Shown here: one piece after another, positions 46,484 through 54,911 of the stretch | Layout of the letters: every line of letters begins with the position of its first letter | How positions within the stretch are numbered: position 1 is the first letter of the stretch | DNA from: Hyphomonadaceae bacterium | GTDB lineage: Bacteria; Pseudomonadota; Alphaproteobacteria; Caulobacterales; Aquidulcibacteraceae | Direction: 5' to 3' | Length of the DNA stretch: 64,000 nt | Assembly (NCBI GenBank): GCA_016791445.1 | Contig: JAEUMP010000007.1 | Coordinates: 124,001-188,000, forward strand | Program-made: the position numbers and the translations under genes | Notes under the pieces: generated by a model | Seen by the model: only the letters and a program-made list of their open reading frames with translations | The model's database searches: none | Told to the model about the DNA's origin: nothing

Positions 46484-46783
46484 CTAAAAATCAATCTCCA
46501 CCGCGCACGTCACCTCGTCTCCATCACTGAGCTTCTCCCGCTTCCGCACATCCGCCTTCACCGGCAACAGGAACGCGTCCTGCGACTTTGATGGAAAGAG
46601 CGAGGTGGACCATGTCGTCTTGCCGATGGTCGCGGCCACGCGGACGGAGCCGAAGCCCGGTGTTTTCGGGACGAGCGTGCGGATGGCTCTCGAGACGTCG
46701 GCGGGCAGCGTGATGAAGCGCCATGACGCGGGCGCCTTGTCGGTCGTCCAGACCCACAGTTCGGCTTTGAACGTGTAACGCAT
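46484..46783 (-). CDS. DUF1905 domain protein
   Basis: A 99-residue single-domain DUF1905 protein: YTFKAELWVWTTDKAPASWRFITLPADVSRAI, then PGFGSVRVAATIGKTTWSTSLFPSKSQDAFLLPVKADVR and a final DGDEVTCAVEIDF strand. The fold is a small beta barrel of unknown function. AGGGAG 5-6 nt before the ATG supports the start. The gene sits exactly between two inverted repeat pairs (B1 and B2). Confidence 0.85.
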   Translation of the reverse strand: MRYTFKAELWVWTTDKAPASWRFITLPADVSRAIRTLVPKTPGFGSVRVAATIGKTTWSTSLFPSKSQDAFLLPVKADVRKREKLSDGDEVTCAVEIDF

Positions 46784-46795
46784 GACGCTCCCTAA

Positions 46796-46944
46796 CCCTT
46801 CTCCCCCGTGAGGGGGAGAAGGCGGCGGCGAAGCCGTCGGATGAGGGGGCGTCCCGGCGATTGGCCGCAACGGACGACTTCATCCTGAAACTCTCCCCCT
46901 CATCCGCCCTTCGGGCGCCTTCTCCCCGTCGCGGGGGAGAAGGG
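46796..46944. repeat. Palindromic repeat, inverted pair B2
   Basis: The left unit begins CCCTTCTCCCCCGTGAGG (46796-46822), followed by a GGCGGCGAAGCCGTC variable hairpin and GGATGAGGGGGCG. The right unit (46892-46944) mirrors it with GCCCTTCGGGC as variable hairpin. Same family as B1 with a different variable part. Confidence 0.85.
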
Positions 46945-47007
46945 ACAGTTAAGCCATAAATGAAGTTTCTGCTTGCACCGCCGCCCCGCCCGTGAATACT
47001 TAAGCCA

Positions 47008-47346
47008 ATGACTAAGCAATCCGCCGCCCTCTCGCGCACGTTTGCAGCGCTCGCGGACCCGACGCGGCGGCGGATCGTTGAACGGTTGTCGCGCGGACGC
47101 GCCAGCGTCAGCGAAATCGCGAAGCCGCTGGCCATGTCGCTGCCGGCGGTCGTGCAGCATCTCGCCGTGCTGGAGGAGAGCGGCATCGTGAAGAGCGAGA
47201 AAGTCGGTCGCGTGCGCACCTGCTGGATGGACCCGAAGGCGATCGGCGCCGCGCAAGTGTGGCTCGGCAGGCAGGCGGACATGTGGAATGCGCGCTTCGA
47301 CAGACTCGATGCGCTTCTGGAAGGCAGGGAGCTGAAAGATGAGTGA
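47008..47346 (+). CDS. ArsR-family transcriptional regulator
   Basis: A 112-residue winged helix-turn-helix protein: FAALADPTRRRIVERLSRG, then VSEIAKPLAMSLPAVVQHLAVLEESGIVKSEKVGRVRTCWMDP, the standard ArsR recognition helix and wing. No cysteine metal site is evident in the usual helix, so it is the metal-free subgroup commonly encoded with AHSA1/SRPBCC proteins. It overlaps the next gene by 8 nt. It probably represses its own operon; the operator would lie in the short gap after repeat B2. Confidence 0.9.
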   Translation: MTKQSAALSRTFAALADPTRRRIVERLSRGRASVSEIAKPLAMSLPAVVQHLAVLEESGIVKSEKVGRVRTCWMDPKAIGAAQVWLGRQADMWNARFDRLDALLEGRELKDE

Positions 47347-47812
47347 GACGCTGGACCTCGAGATTTCGCGCTTCGTGAACGCCCCGCGCAAGAAGGTGTG
47401 GCAGGCGTGGACGGATCCCGAAATCCTGAAACTCTGGTGGTGCCCGAAGCCGTGGGTGACGGAAGTGCGCGCCTTCGACCTGCGCCCCGGCGGCGCCTTC
47501 CACACCTACATGACCGGCCCCCTGCCCGACGGCACGACCGGCGAGAGCGACAATCCCGGCGTGTTTCTCGAGATCATTCCGGAGCGGAAGATCGTCAGCA
47601 CGTCGATGCTCGTCGAAGGCTGGCGCCCGGCCGCGCCGTGGATGCCGATGACGGCGATCATTGCCATGGACGACGAAGGCGACGGCACGCGCTACGTCGC
47701 GCGCTGCCTGCACCTGAACGCCGAAGGCGCAAAGCAACACGAGGAGATGGGCTTCTACGACGGCTGGGGCACGTGCATCACGCAGCTGGAAGAAGTGGCG
47801 CGGGGATTGTGA
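47339..47812 (+). CDS. SRPBCC (AHSA1/START-like) family protein
   Basis: A 157-residue AHSA1-type protein: EISRFVNAPRKKVWQAWTDPEILKLWWCPKPW is the family N-terminus, with the later PGGAFHTYMTGP, NPGVFLEIIPERKIVSTSML and C-terminal helix EEMGFYDGWGTCITQLEEV. These helix-grip proteins bind hydrophobic ligands. Together with the overlapping ArsR gene it forms a compact two-gene operon of a type widespread in Proteobacteria; the ligand is unknown. Confidence 0.9.
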   Translation: MSETLDLEISRFVNAPRKKVWQAWTDPEILKLWWCPKPWVTEVRAFDLRPGGAFHTYMTGPLPDGTTGESDNPGVFLEIIPERKIVSTSMLVEGWRPAAPWMPMTAIIAMDDEGDGTRYVARCLHLNAEGAKQHEEMGFYDGWGTCITQLEEVARGL

Positions 47813-47821
47813 GCTGTTGTT

Positions 47822-48016
47822 TCCTCCTCCGTGCAGCGAAGTGAAACGGGGGAGGTGGCTCGCGCCCCGATCCGCAGCCTGCTGCGGATCGGCCTTCATG
47901 TTCGAAATCGGGCAAGCCCGATTTCAAGGCGCGAGACGGAGGGGGCGACGCGTGAACGTCCGAGTGCGCCCCCATCCCCCGGCTGCGCCGGGTACTTCCC
48001 CCGCGCGCGGGGGAAG
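47822..48016. repeat. Composite palindromic repeat C
   Basis: The stretch between the AHSA1 gene and the next CDS holds several hairpins in series: an imperfect CCTCCTCCGT...ACGGGGGAGG, GATCCGCAG...CTGCGGATC (47869-47891), AAATCGGGCAAGCCCGATTT (47906-47925), a CCCGGCTGCGCCGGG hairpin, and CTTCCCCCGCGCGCGGGGGAAG (47996-48016). The ends resemble the A/B repeat families in inverted orientation. The rest of the gap up to 48190 shows no gene; GGAGAGGAGAG there is the next gene's ribosome binding region. Confidence 0.75.
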
Positions 48017-48190
48017 AACGAGCACGGGGAACTGACCCTTACAATCCCTCCACGATCGCGCCCGCACCCCATGCGCGCCAACAAAACCGCAGAAAAATCA
48101 GCCCGGGAATCCGACCGGGTAAAAACCTGAGTCACACTCCTCGCACGTCGCGCCGGAATGGTTCCGCCGCCACGGAGAGGAGAGCACCCG

Positions 48191-48685
48191 ATGCAGATCG
48201 CCAGACCGCTACGTCACCGCCGCGCCGCCTACGCCGCCGCTGCGAGCGAACTGCATTTGTGGCTGCTGCAGGTCCTCGCCTGGGTCGCGGCGCGTGTTCA
48301 TCTGCCGCGCATCCTGCGTCTCGATTTCCAGAATGAAATCCGAAAAGCGCGCCGCGACATCCGCAAGCTGATCTTTCTCAGCATGTGCTCGCGCATGACC
48401 TTCCGGCGCGATCACCCGACCTTCACGCATCATCCGCACGGAATCCTCGGCTACCGCCGTCGCAAGATCCGCATCCTGCACGCCTTCACGCGCGGGATTC
48501 CCTTGTGCACGCTTCGCGACATGCGCGACGCACTCGCGGATTTCGACAAGGTCGTGAAGCGCGCTCTCGCGCGCCTGCCGAAGAACGGCGCAACGCCCGG
48601 CGCCATCGTCACGGTCCTCGCCGTGACGATCGCTCTCGGCGTGCAAGTCATCGCAACCGTCGCCGAAGCCGCAGACACGTCATGA
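48191..48685 (+). CDS. Hypothetical membrane-associated protein (paralogue of the fragment at the left edge)
   Basis: A 164-residue protein of unknown family. A hydrophobic helix near the N-terminus (ELHLWLLQVLAWVAARVHLP) is followed by a basic region (NEIRKARRDIRKLIFLSMCSRMTFRRD), a histidine-rich segment FTHHPHGILGYRRRKIRILHAF, and a C-terminal transmembrane-like helix PGAIVTVLAVTIALGVQVIATVAEAA. The first helix resembles the partial protein at 1-129. I start at MQIARPL, preceded by GAGGAGAG. Codon use fits the genome, so it is likely real. Confidence 0.7.
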   Translation: MQIARPLRHRRAAYAAAASELHLWLLQVLAWVAARVHLPRILRLDFQNEIRKARRDIRKLIFLSMCSRMTFRRDHPTFTHHPHGILGYRRRKIRILHAFTRGIPLCTLRDMRDALADFDKVVKRALARLPKNGATPGAIVTVLAVTIALGVQVIATVAEAADTS

Positions 48686-48690
48686 CCATT

Positions 48691-48802
48691 CATGCCGGAC
48701 CGCGCAGCTCCTGCTGCGCATACCCATGTTCAAATCACGCGAGATTCTTCGGAGTCTGGCGCCGCGGGCGTTTGCCCGGCGGGAGCTGCGCGGTCCGGCA
48801 TG
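48691..48802. repeat. Palindromic repeat F2, perfect 20-bp inverted arms
   Basis: CATGCCGGACCGCGCAGCTC at 48691-48710 is repeated exactly in reverse at 48783-48802. It belongs to the same family as F1 at 32801-32899 (shared arm CCGGACCGCGCA(C/G)CTC). The 72-bp centre differs. Confidence 0.85.
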
Positions 48803-48827
48803 AACATCGGCGCCAGGAAAGCCGCGC

Positions 48828-49391
48828 CTAGATCTTCTCGCTGACCTTGATCGCGATCTTGCAGCCGAGCTTGATCGCCCCGCTCAGAAGCCCATAGCCC
48901 GGCGCATTCTTCGCGCCTTCGACGATGGCGGTGTCGCGGTGTTCGAGTTCATCGAGCCGGAACTTCTCGACCACGCCCTTCAGTTCGGGATCGATGCCGT
49001 CGAGGGCCTTCGCCTGTTCGGCATAGTGCTCCTCGATCGCCTCCTCCACGGCGGCGGTGCAGGCATGAGCCGCCTTCTCGCCCATCAGCGCGGTCGCCGC
49101 ACCGAGACCGAAGCCCATGATCCGCCACACCGGCGCCAACGCCGTCGGCCGCACGCCGCGTTCGACGATCATGCGATCAAAGGTCTCGAGATGGGTCTTT
49201 TCGCCCGCCTCCATCTCCGCGACGAGGTCGGCGACGCGGTCCTTGCCCTGCTGGTTGCGGAACACCGCAAGCTGACCGCGATAAATCTGCACCGCGCCAT
49301 ACTCGCCGGCGTGGTCCACGCGGATCATTTCATGGAGGCGCTTGTCGACGCCGCCGTCGCCGGGAAAGTGCGGACGTTCGCGCGCGGTCAT
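48828..49391 (-). CDS. coq7: Demethoxyubiquinone hydroxylase Coq7
   Basis: Coq7 is a membrane-associated di-iron enzyme that hydroxylates demethoxyubiquinone in ubiquinone synthesis. The four-helix ferritin-like ligands are in place: IRVDHAGEYGAVQIYRGQL, EMEAGEKTHLETF, AVEEAIEEHYAEQ, and LDELEHRDTAIVEGA. Length is 187 residues. The start codon lies 3 nt after the dsbB stop, so the two are cotranscribed. Confidence 0.95.
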   Translation of the reverse strand: MTARERPHFPGDGGVDKRLHEMIRVDHAGEYGAVQIYRGQLAVFRNQQGKDRVADLVAEMEAGEKTHLETFDRMIVERGVRPTALAPVWRIMGFGLGAATALMGEKAAHACTAAVEEAIEEHYAEQAKALDGIDPELKGVVEKFRLDELEHRDTAIVEGAKNAPGYGLLSGAIKLGCKIAIKVSEKI

Positions 49392-49394
49392 GAC

Positions 49395-49910
49395 TCAATC
49401 TCTCTGAGGACGGTCGACGGGGAGCGCCGCCGCAAAGAAGCTGAACGCCGCGAGCGCGACCGAGATGATGGCGTTCCATCCCGCCATGGACAAGGACGTC
49501 ACGGGGTCGCGCCAGGCGGCTTCGTCACAGGGGACCGCAACGATCCGGCGGCTCAGGGCGGCTTCGAGATCGCCGCTGAAGTCGCCGACGGCGCTGCAGG
49601 ACTCCGGGCCCGGCCAGAACTTCCACTCCACGCCCGCGTGGTAGATCGCCACCCCCGCTCCCGCGAGGAAGGCCGCCCCGAGCAGCGCCGCCACGGCGCG
49701 CGGCAGGTAGGGATTGTTCCAGAAGCGCAGGAGGACGATGCCGCCCACCGCGATGCCGATCGCGCCCCAATACACTTCCCGCTGCCGCAGGCAGAGCGAA
49801 CACGGGCTGTAGCCCGCCGCCTGGAAGGCATGCGCCCCCGCAAGCATCGCCGCCGAGGCGAGGAGCGCGAGGACAGGCCAGTTTTTCCGCGCGGGGGCGA
49901 TCAGCGTCAT
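49395..49910 (-). CDS. dsbB: Disulfide bond formation protein B (DsbB)
   Basis: DsbB reoxidises periplasmic DsbA using quinones. The 171-residue protein has four transmembrane helices, the first cysteine pair in SPCSLCLRQREVYW near the first periplasmic loop (residues ~36-39) and a second pair spread over PESCSAVGDF and VAVPCDEAAW in the second periplasmic loop. It precedes coq7 in a two-gene operon, fitting a shared dependence on ubiquinone. Divergent from the YqaA-like gene. Confidence 0.93.
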   Translation of the reverse strand: MTLIAPARKNWPVLALLASAAMLAGAHAFQAAGYSPCSLCLRQREVYWGAIGIAVGGIVLLRFWNNPYLPRAVAALLGAAFLAGAGVAIYHAGVEWKFWPGPESCSAVGDFSGDLEAALSRRIVAVPCDEAAWRDPVTSLSMAGWNAIISVALAAFSFFAAALPVDRPQRD

Positions 49911-50046
49911 GATTCTTCCCTACCAGCTTTATGCGGCGGAATTCTTGCGACCGGACGCCGCGACGGCGTCTGGCGTTGGTCTTGCAGCCCCGCTTGCCCC
50001 GGCGGGGCGAATAAGCCATCCCCACCCGGCTTCCGAGAGACCCAAG

Positions 50047-50532
50047 ATGATCTGGCAACTGATCGGCGTGTTCATCGCCGCCGCTGTATCCGCGTCGATC
50101 CTTCCCGGCGGCACGGAAGTGGCGATGGCGGCCGTGTTCACGCTGGGCTCGGCCACGATCGTTCCGGTCGTGATCGCGGCGACGGCGGGCAGCATTGCGG
50201 GATCGGCGGCGCAGTGGGCGCTCGGACGGTTCCTCGCCCAGTATCGCGGGCACAAGCGCTTTCCGCTCAAGGAGGCGGAGTACGACAAGTATTCGGCGTG
50301 GTTCCAGAAGTACGGCGTCTGGGCGATGGGCATGGCGTGGCTGCCCGGCGTGGGCGACGTGCTGACGCTCATCGGCGGCATCTTCCGGACGCCCTTCCTT
50401 CTGTCGATGGTGCTGGTCGGTCTGGCCAAGGGTGCGCGCTTCGCGCTCTTCGCGTACGCCTTCGTCACCGGCCTCCCATGGCTGCTCGACATGTTCGGCG
50501 TCGATGCGGCCGGCATGGCGATCGGCGGCTAG
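50047..50532 (+). CDS. YqaA-like (DedA-related) membrane protein
   Basis: A 161-residue membrane protein, MIWQLIGVFIAAAVSASILP then GGTEVAMAAVFTLGSA and the re-entrant GSAAQWALGRFLAQYRGHKRF segment, which match the YqaA branch of the DedA/VTT superfamily. FQKYGVWAMGMAWLPGVGDVLTLIGGIF contains the conserved arginine-less proline-glycine loop of YqaA. I start at MIWQL because the preceding 46 codons carry no membrane or signal character. Function unknown. Ends overlap the convergent hypothetical gene by 4 nt. Confidence 0.85.
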   Translation: MIWQLIGVFIAAAVSASILPGGTEVAMAAVFTLGSATIVPVVIAATAGSIAGSAAQWALGRFLAQYRGHKRFPLKEAEYDKYSAWFQKYGVWAMGMAWLPGVGDVLTLIGGIFRTPFLLSMVLVGLAKGARFALFAYAFVTGLPWLLDMFGVDAAGMAIGG

Positions 50533-51140
50533 GCGCACGCCGTTTCAGGCTGGCGGACGAAGGCGTCCCAAAAGCGAGGACCGAAGGCCCGGTCCTGTGG
50601 GGCATGACGCGCCAGCCAGTCCTCGAGCCGGGCCTGGAACCCCTCAAGATCGCCGACAGCGGCCGCGAGCGCCTCCGCAATCTCCGCGTACGAGACGCGA
50701 ATGTGTTCGCCGTCGACGGGGCGGTCATTCTCCGTGCCGCCATCGGCGTGGATCAGGGCGACCTCGGGCGCTGTCTCCACCCAAGGGGCAGGGTCATGGC
50801 CCATCCAAGGCGTCGGAGCGCCGGGGGCGAGATCGACCCACCCGCGCCAGTCGGAGAGGACGCCGCAGCAGCCCGGCTCCACCCCGAAATCCCCGGCCCG
50901 GATGATCAGACCGCCATCGACCGTGAACGGCGCGGCCTCACCGAGCAGGTCGATCGCCTCAACAAGGGTGGCGCCCGCCGGCACGTCGTTCCCACGGGCA
51001 AGGATGCCGACAAGCAGAGCGATATCCGCATCCTCGCTCGCGCCGCTGAGGGCAAGCCATGCATGTGCGGGATCGGCCTTGGCCCAAGCAAACGGCAGGC
51101 TGTGCGAAGGCGCTGCGACAACCGGCGTCATGGTCAGCAT
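50529..51140 (-). CDS. Hypothetical protein (203 aa)
   Basis: A soluble 203-residue protein with no recognised family. It contains many prolines, tryptophans and acidic residues (SDWRGWVDLAPGAPTPWMGHD; VALIHADGG; FGPRFWDAFVRQP). The start MLTMTPVVAAPSH is supported by GGGAGG 7-8 nt upstream. The WxxL..GxPxPWxGHDPxPW pattern suggests a compact alpha/beta domain, but I cannot assign it. Codon use is normal for this genome, so it is likely expressed. Confidence 0.7.
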   Translation of the reverse strand: MLTMTPVVAAPSHSLPFAWAKADPAHAWLALSGASEDADIALLVGILARGNDVPAGATLVEAIDLLGEAAPFTVDGGLIIRAGDFGVEPGCCGVLSDWRGWVDLAPGAPTPWMGHDPAPWVETAPEVALIHADGGTENDRPVDGEHIRVSYAEIAEALAAAVGDLEGFQARLEDWLARHAPQDRAFGPRFWDAFVRQPETACA

Positions 51141-51257
51141 GTGTTCGACCTCCCTTGGCGCTCTGCGACAGCCATGGAGGCGCGGCGCGCCGCAAAAGCG
51201 GATCACATTTGACAGTCCCGCTCCGCGCCCTTACCCGTCCCGGCCTTCATCCGGTCA

Positions 51258-51344
51258 GGCCGATTGGCGTAATTGGTAGCCGCGGCAGACTCAAAATCTG
51301 TTGCCCGTGAGGGCGTCTCGGTTCGAGTCCGAGATCGGCCACCA
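51258..51344 (+). tRNA. tRNA-Leu (anticodon CAA)
   Basis: GGCCGAT at 51258-51264 pairs with ATCGGCC at 51334-51340 as the acceptor stem, the anticodon stem GCAGA/TCTGT encloses the loop CTCAAAA with anticodon CAA, and a long variable arm (TGCCCGTGAGGGCGT) marks it as class II. The T arm is CTCGGTTCGAGTCCGAG. The discriminator A and the terminal CCA are encoded. It reads UUG codons. Confidence 0.95.
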
Positions 51345-51355
51345 GATGGAAGTGT

Positions 51356-51937
51356 TCAGGCGCTCGGCGGTTTCTTGAGGCCAGGGACCATCCGCCAGAG
51401 CACATCGTTGCCGTCGACGAACATGTGCTTGAGCACGCCGGCCAGATGCAGCGCGATCAGGATGACGGCGATAGCGCCCGCCGCCGCGTGGCCGACGGCC
51501 AGTTGCTTCGCAAGCGCGTCGCTCTCCGGCACCGGCAGGCCGGGCAACTCGAACCAGCCCCAGAACGACACCGGCGGCGCCCGCGTCGACGCCGTCGACA
51601 TCGCCCACCCGCCGAGCGGCGCGCCGATCAGCAAAACGTAGAACCCCGCGTGCACGCCGCGCGAGAGCATGCGCTCCCACGGCTTCAGATCGTCTGGCAA
51701 TGGCGGCGGTTTGTGCGTCAGTCTCCAGGCGAGGCGCAGAACGCTGAGCAGCAGAATGGTGATGCCGAGCGACTTGTGCACGCCCATATACGCGCCGCGC
51801 TCCTCACGCGGGATGCCGTCCAGGCTGAAGCCGAGGACGAGTTGATAGACGAGCACGAAGGCGATGATCCAGTGCAGGGTCATGGCCACGGCGGAGTAGC
51901 GGCCAGTCGTCGTGGTTGCGGTCATCACGCGCTCCAT
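51356..51937 (-). CDS. Cytochrome b561 family protein
   Basis: A 193-residue four-helix membrane cytochrome: MTLHWIIAFVLVYQLVLGF has the first haem histidine, followed by GVHKSLGITILLLSVLRLAWRL, HAGFYVLLIGAPLGGW and HAAAGAIAVILIALHLAGVLKH with further histidine ligands. Such proteins carry two b haems and transfer electrons between quinol and other acceptors; a superoxide oxidase role (CybB) is possible. An ATG four codons in is also preceded by GGAG. It converges on the tRNA-Leu gene. Confidence 0.9.
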   Translation of the reverse strand: MERVMTATTTTGRYSAVAMTLHWIIAFVLVYQLVLGFSLDGIPREERGAYMGVHKSLGITILLLSVLRLAWRLTHKPPPLPDDLKPWERMLSRGVHAGFYVLLIGAPLGGWAMSTASTRAPPVSFWGWFELPGLPVPESDALAKQLAVGHAAAGAIAVILIALHLAGVLKHMFVDGNDVLWRMVPGLKKPPSA

Positions 51938-52064
51938 GAAGCTCCGTCGCGAGACTTGGGCCGGAGCACGGGCGCGTCAAGCGATACCGGGCGCGACGCC
52001 TCGCGATTGAACCGGAACCGTGTTCGCGCATTGTCTTGCCACACAACAGAGCGGAGGACGCGCG

Positions 52065-52319
52065 ATGGCCGTTGAAACACTTCTTGTCTGGCTTCTGATC
52101 GGAGCGGTTGCAGGCTGGCTCGCGGGCCTCGTCGTGCGCGGCGGCGGTTTCGGCCTGATCGGCAACATCGTCGTCGGCATCCTCGGCGCATTCGTCGGCG
52201 GCTGGCTCTTCCCGCAACTCGGCGTGAGCGTCGGCGGCGGCATCGTCGACACGATCCTCTTCGCCACCGGCGGCGCGATCGTGCTGCTCGTCGTGGTCAG
52301 TCTCTTCCGGCGCGCCTAG
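52065..52319 (+). CDS. GlsB/YeaQ/YmgE family membrane protein
   Basis: An 84-residue protein with three hydrophobic helices and the glycine-rich pattern of the transglycosylase-associated (GlsB/YeaQ/YmgE) family: [40 protein letters not shown]. These are stress-linked small membrane proteins of uncertain function. GGAGG lies 7 nt before the chosen ATG. It converges with acs, overlapping by 4 nt. Confidence 0.92.
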   Translation: MAVETLLVWLLIGAVAGWLAGLVVRGGGFGLIGNIVVGILGAFVGGWLFPQLGVSVGGGIVDTILFATGGAIVLLVVVSLFRRA

Positions 52320-54256
52320 GCGCCGGCGCGGTTTTTCACGAGATCATCGACGACGGCAGGATCGGCGAGGGTTGACGTATCGCCGAGACTTCCCAGATCG
52401 TTTTCTGCGATCTTGCGCAGAATTCGGCGCATGATCTTCCCGCTGCGCGTTTTCGGCAGGCCGGGCGCAAACTGGATTACATCCGGCGCCGCGATCGGCC
52501 CGATCTCCTTGCGCACCCAGCCCACCAGCTCCTTGCGCAACGCCTCCGTGGGCGGCGCATCGAGATTGAGCGTGACATAGGCGTAGATGCCCTGCCCTTT
52601 GATGTCGTGCGGAAAGCCGACCACCGCCGCTTCAGCCACATCCTTGTGCGCCACGAGCGCACTCTCGACTTCCGCCGTGCCCATGCGATGGCCGGAGACG
52701 TTGATCACATCGTCGACGCGACCCGTGATCCAGTAGTACCCGTCTTCGTCGCGGCGGCAGCCGTCACCGGTGAAATACATGCCGGGATAGGTGCTGAAAT
52801 AGGTGTCGAAGAAGCGCTGATGATCTCCGTACACCGTGCGCATCTGGCCCGGCCATGAGTCGAGAAGGACCAGATTGCCGCTCGCCGCGCCCTCGATGAA
52901 GCGGCCTTCGCCGTCGACAAGCGCGGGCATGATGCCGAAGAACGGACGCGTCGCTGAGCCCGGCTTCATCGCGGTGGCGCCGGGCAGGTTCACGATGAGC
53001 GAGGCGCCGGTTTCCGTCTGCCACCACGTATCGACGATTGGACACCGGCCATCGCCGACGACGCGGTGATACCAGAGCCATGCTTCCGGATTGATCGGCT
53101 CGCCGACCGTGCCGAGAAGGCGCAATGATGCGCGAGACGTCTTCTTCACCGGCGCCTCGCCCTCGCGCATGAGCGCGCGCAGCGCCGTCGGCGCGGTGTA
53201 GAAGATCGTGACCTTGTGCTTGTCGATCACTTCCCAGAAGCGCGACGAGGTCGGGTAGTTTGGCACGCCCTCGAACATCACCGCCGTAGCGCCATTGGCG
53301 AGGGGCCCGTAGACGATGTAGCTGTGCCCCGTGACCCAGCCCACATCCGCCGTGCACCAGTAGATGTCGTCTGCCTTCAGGTCGAAGACATATTCGTGCG
53401 TCATCGAAGCGTAGACGAGATAGCCGCCCGACGTGTGCAGCACGCCCTTCGGCTTTCCGGTCGAGCCCGACGTGTAGAGAATGAAAAGCGGATCTTCCGC
53501 GCCCATGGGCTCCGGCGCACAATCATCCGTCACCGAGCGCGCGGCCTCGTGGAACCACACATCGCGACCGGCCTGCATGAGATCGTCAGCCGCGCCGGTG
53601 TGGCGGACGACGATCACCTTCTCCGCAGAAGGCGCATGCGTCAGCGCCGCGTCGACGTTTGCCTTTAGCGGGATCTTCTTGCCGCCGCGCACGCCTTCAT
53701 CGGCGGTGATCACGAGTTTCGAGTCACAGTCCTGGATGCGGTTGGCGAGACTTTCAGGCGAGAAGCCGCCGAATACGACGGAATGGATCGCCCCGATGCG
53801 CGCGCATGCAAGCATGGCGTAGGCGGCCTCGGGAATCATCGGCAGATAGATCGTCACGCGATCGCCTTTGCGCACGCCTTGCGCCTTCAGGACGTTGGCC
53901 ATGCGGCACACCTCGCGATGCAGTTCGCGATAGGTGATCTTCCTCGAGCGGGAGGGATCGTCGCCCTCCCAGATGATCGCAGTCTTGTCGCCACGCGTCG
54001 CCAGATGGCGGTCGATGCAGTTGGCGGAGACGTTCAGCACGCCATCGGCGTACCAGCGGATGCGGAAGTCCTTCGCGTCGAAGGAGCAATCCTTCACCTG
54101 ACGATAGGGCGTGATCCAGTCCAGGCGCTGGCCGTGATGGCCCCAGAACGCTTCCGGATCATCCAGCGCGGCGGCGTGCATCGAACGGTAGGCGATGTCA
54201 TCGACAAGCGCCTTCGCCCGGAATGCTTCCGGCACGGGGATGATCGTCTCGGACAT
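52316..54256 (-). CDS. acs: Acetyl-CoA synthetase
   Basis: Acs activates acetate to acetyl-CoA through an acetyl-adenylate. The 646-residue enzyme shows the adenylate-forming motifs [18 protein letters not shown], the WWQTETG block, [25 protein letters not shown] (hinge), and [14 protein letters not shown] with the lysine that is reversibly acetylated by Pat/protein acetyltransferases and deacetylated by sirtuins in relatives. The N-terminal region contains the ACS-specific [16 protein letters not shown]. It lies alone and convergent to glsB. Confidence 0.97.
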   Translation of the reverse strand: MSETIIPVPEAFRAKALVDDIAYRSMHAAALDDPEAFWGHHGQRLDWITPYRQVKDCSFDAKDFRIRWYADGVLNVSANCIDRHLATRGDKTAIIWEGDDPSRSRKITYRELHREVCRMANVLKAQGVRKGDRVTIYLPMIPEAAYAMLACARIGAIHSVVFGGFSPESLANRIQDCDSKLVITADEGVRGGKKIPLKANVDAALTHAPSAEKVIVVRHTGAADDLMQAGRDVWFHEAARSVTDDCAPEPMGAEDPLFILYTSGSTGKPKGVLHTSGGYLVYASMTHEYVFDLKADDIYWCTADVGWVTGHSYIVYGPLANGATAVMFEGVPNYPTSSRFWEVIDKHKVTIFYTAPTALRALMREGEAPVKKTSRASLRLLGTVGEPINPEAWLWYHRVVGDGRCPIVDTWWQTETGASLIVNLPGATAMKPGSATRPFFGIMPALVDGEGRFIEGAASGNLVLLDSWPGQMRTVYGDHQRFFDTYFSTYPGMYFTGDGCRRDEDGYYWITGRVDDVINVSGHRMGTAEVESALVAHKDVAEAAVVGFPHDIKGQGIYAYVTLNLDAPPTEALRKELVGWVRKEIGPIAAPDVIQFAPGLPKTRSGKIMRRILRKIAENDLGSLGDTSTLADPAVVDDLVKNRAGA

Positions 54257-54329
54257 GGGTGCTCCCTTCGCAGTCTTTGCGACGGAGCATAATGGGCCGT
54301 CGCGTGCGGGTCACGCACGCGACAGGCGA

Positions 54330-54797
54330 CTATCGCGGCTCTTCCTCGTCGTCCTCGAGGGAAAGGTCGTCGTCGGAGAATTCCTCGTCGTCGTCCATGT
54401 CGAGCATGGGCGCGTCGCCATCGTCGGCGGTTTCCTCCTCGAGGTCGGCCTCCTCCTCGGAGAAGCCTTCCGGCAGCGCGTCGGGCGAGGGCGCCTCTTC
54501 GTCGCCGTCCTCGTCGAGGATTGTCGGCGTCTCATCGCCTTCCGCGTCGAGTTCCTTGGTTTCTTCGACCTCGTCCTCCGTGCCGTCACCGGGCTCGACA
54601 ACGGGCTTTTCCTCGTCGTCCTCATAGGCGGCGGCGGTCGCGCGCGTGGCCTTTACGCGCTTCAACTTGACGACTTCGTCGCCCGGATCGAACGACGTGC
54701 CGCACTTCGGGCAAACCGCAGGACGCTTGGTCAGGTCGTAAAACTTGGCGGCGCAGTTCGGACACAACTGCTTCTCGCCCAATTCGGCTTTTGGCAC
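54330..54797 (-). CDS. TIGR02300 (FYDLN acid) family protein
   Basis: A 155-residue protein: an N-terminal zinc-ribbon domain LGEKQLCPNCAAKFYDLTKRPAVCPKCGTSF (two CxxC knuckles with the family FYDL core) followed by a long, strongly acidic tail of Asp/Glu from about residue 60 to the end. This is the alphaproteobacterial TIGR02300 family of unknown function. The start is likely GTG at 54797 (GGGAG 7 nt upstream), giving the typical VPKAELGEKQLC N-terminus; a GTG 13 codons earlier is less likely. The acidic region may bind basic proteins or nucleic-acid partners, by inference. Confidence 0.9.
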   Translation of the reverse strand: MPKAELGEKQLCPNCAAKFYDLTKRPAVCPKCGTSFDPGDEVVKLKRVKATRATAAAYEDDEEKPVVEPGDGTEDEVEETKELDAEGDETPTILDEDGDEEAPSPDALPEGFSEEEADLEEETADDGDAPMLDMDDDEEFSDDDLSLEDDEEEPR

Positions 54798-54911
54798 CCA
54801 CGGACTCCCGGATTTGGCGGGCGGAGCGCTTGCCACCTTCGGGGGCGCCTGTCAAAACCTTTGTCACGCCTCCAAGAGGCCTCCCGCTCCCTCGCCACGA
54901 AAGCCTTCCCG

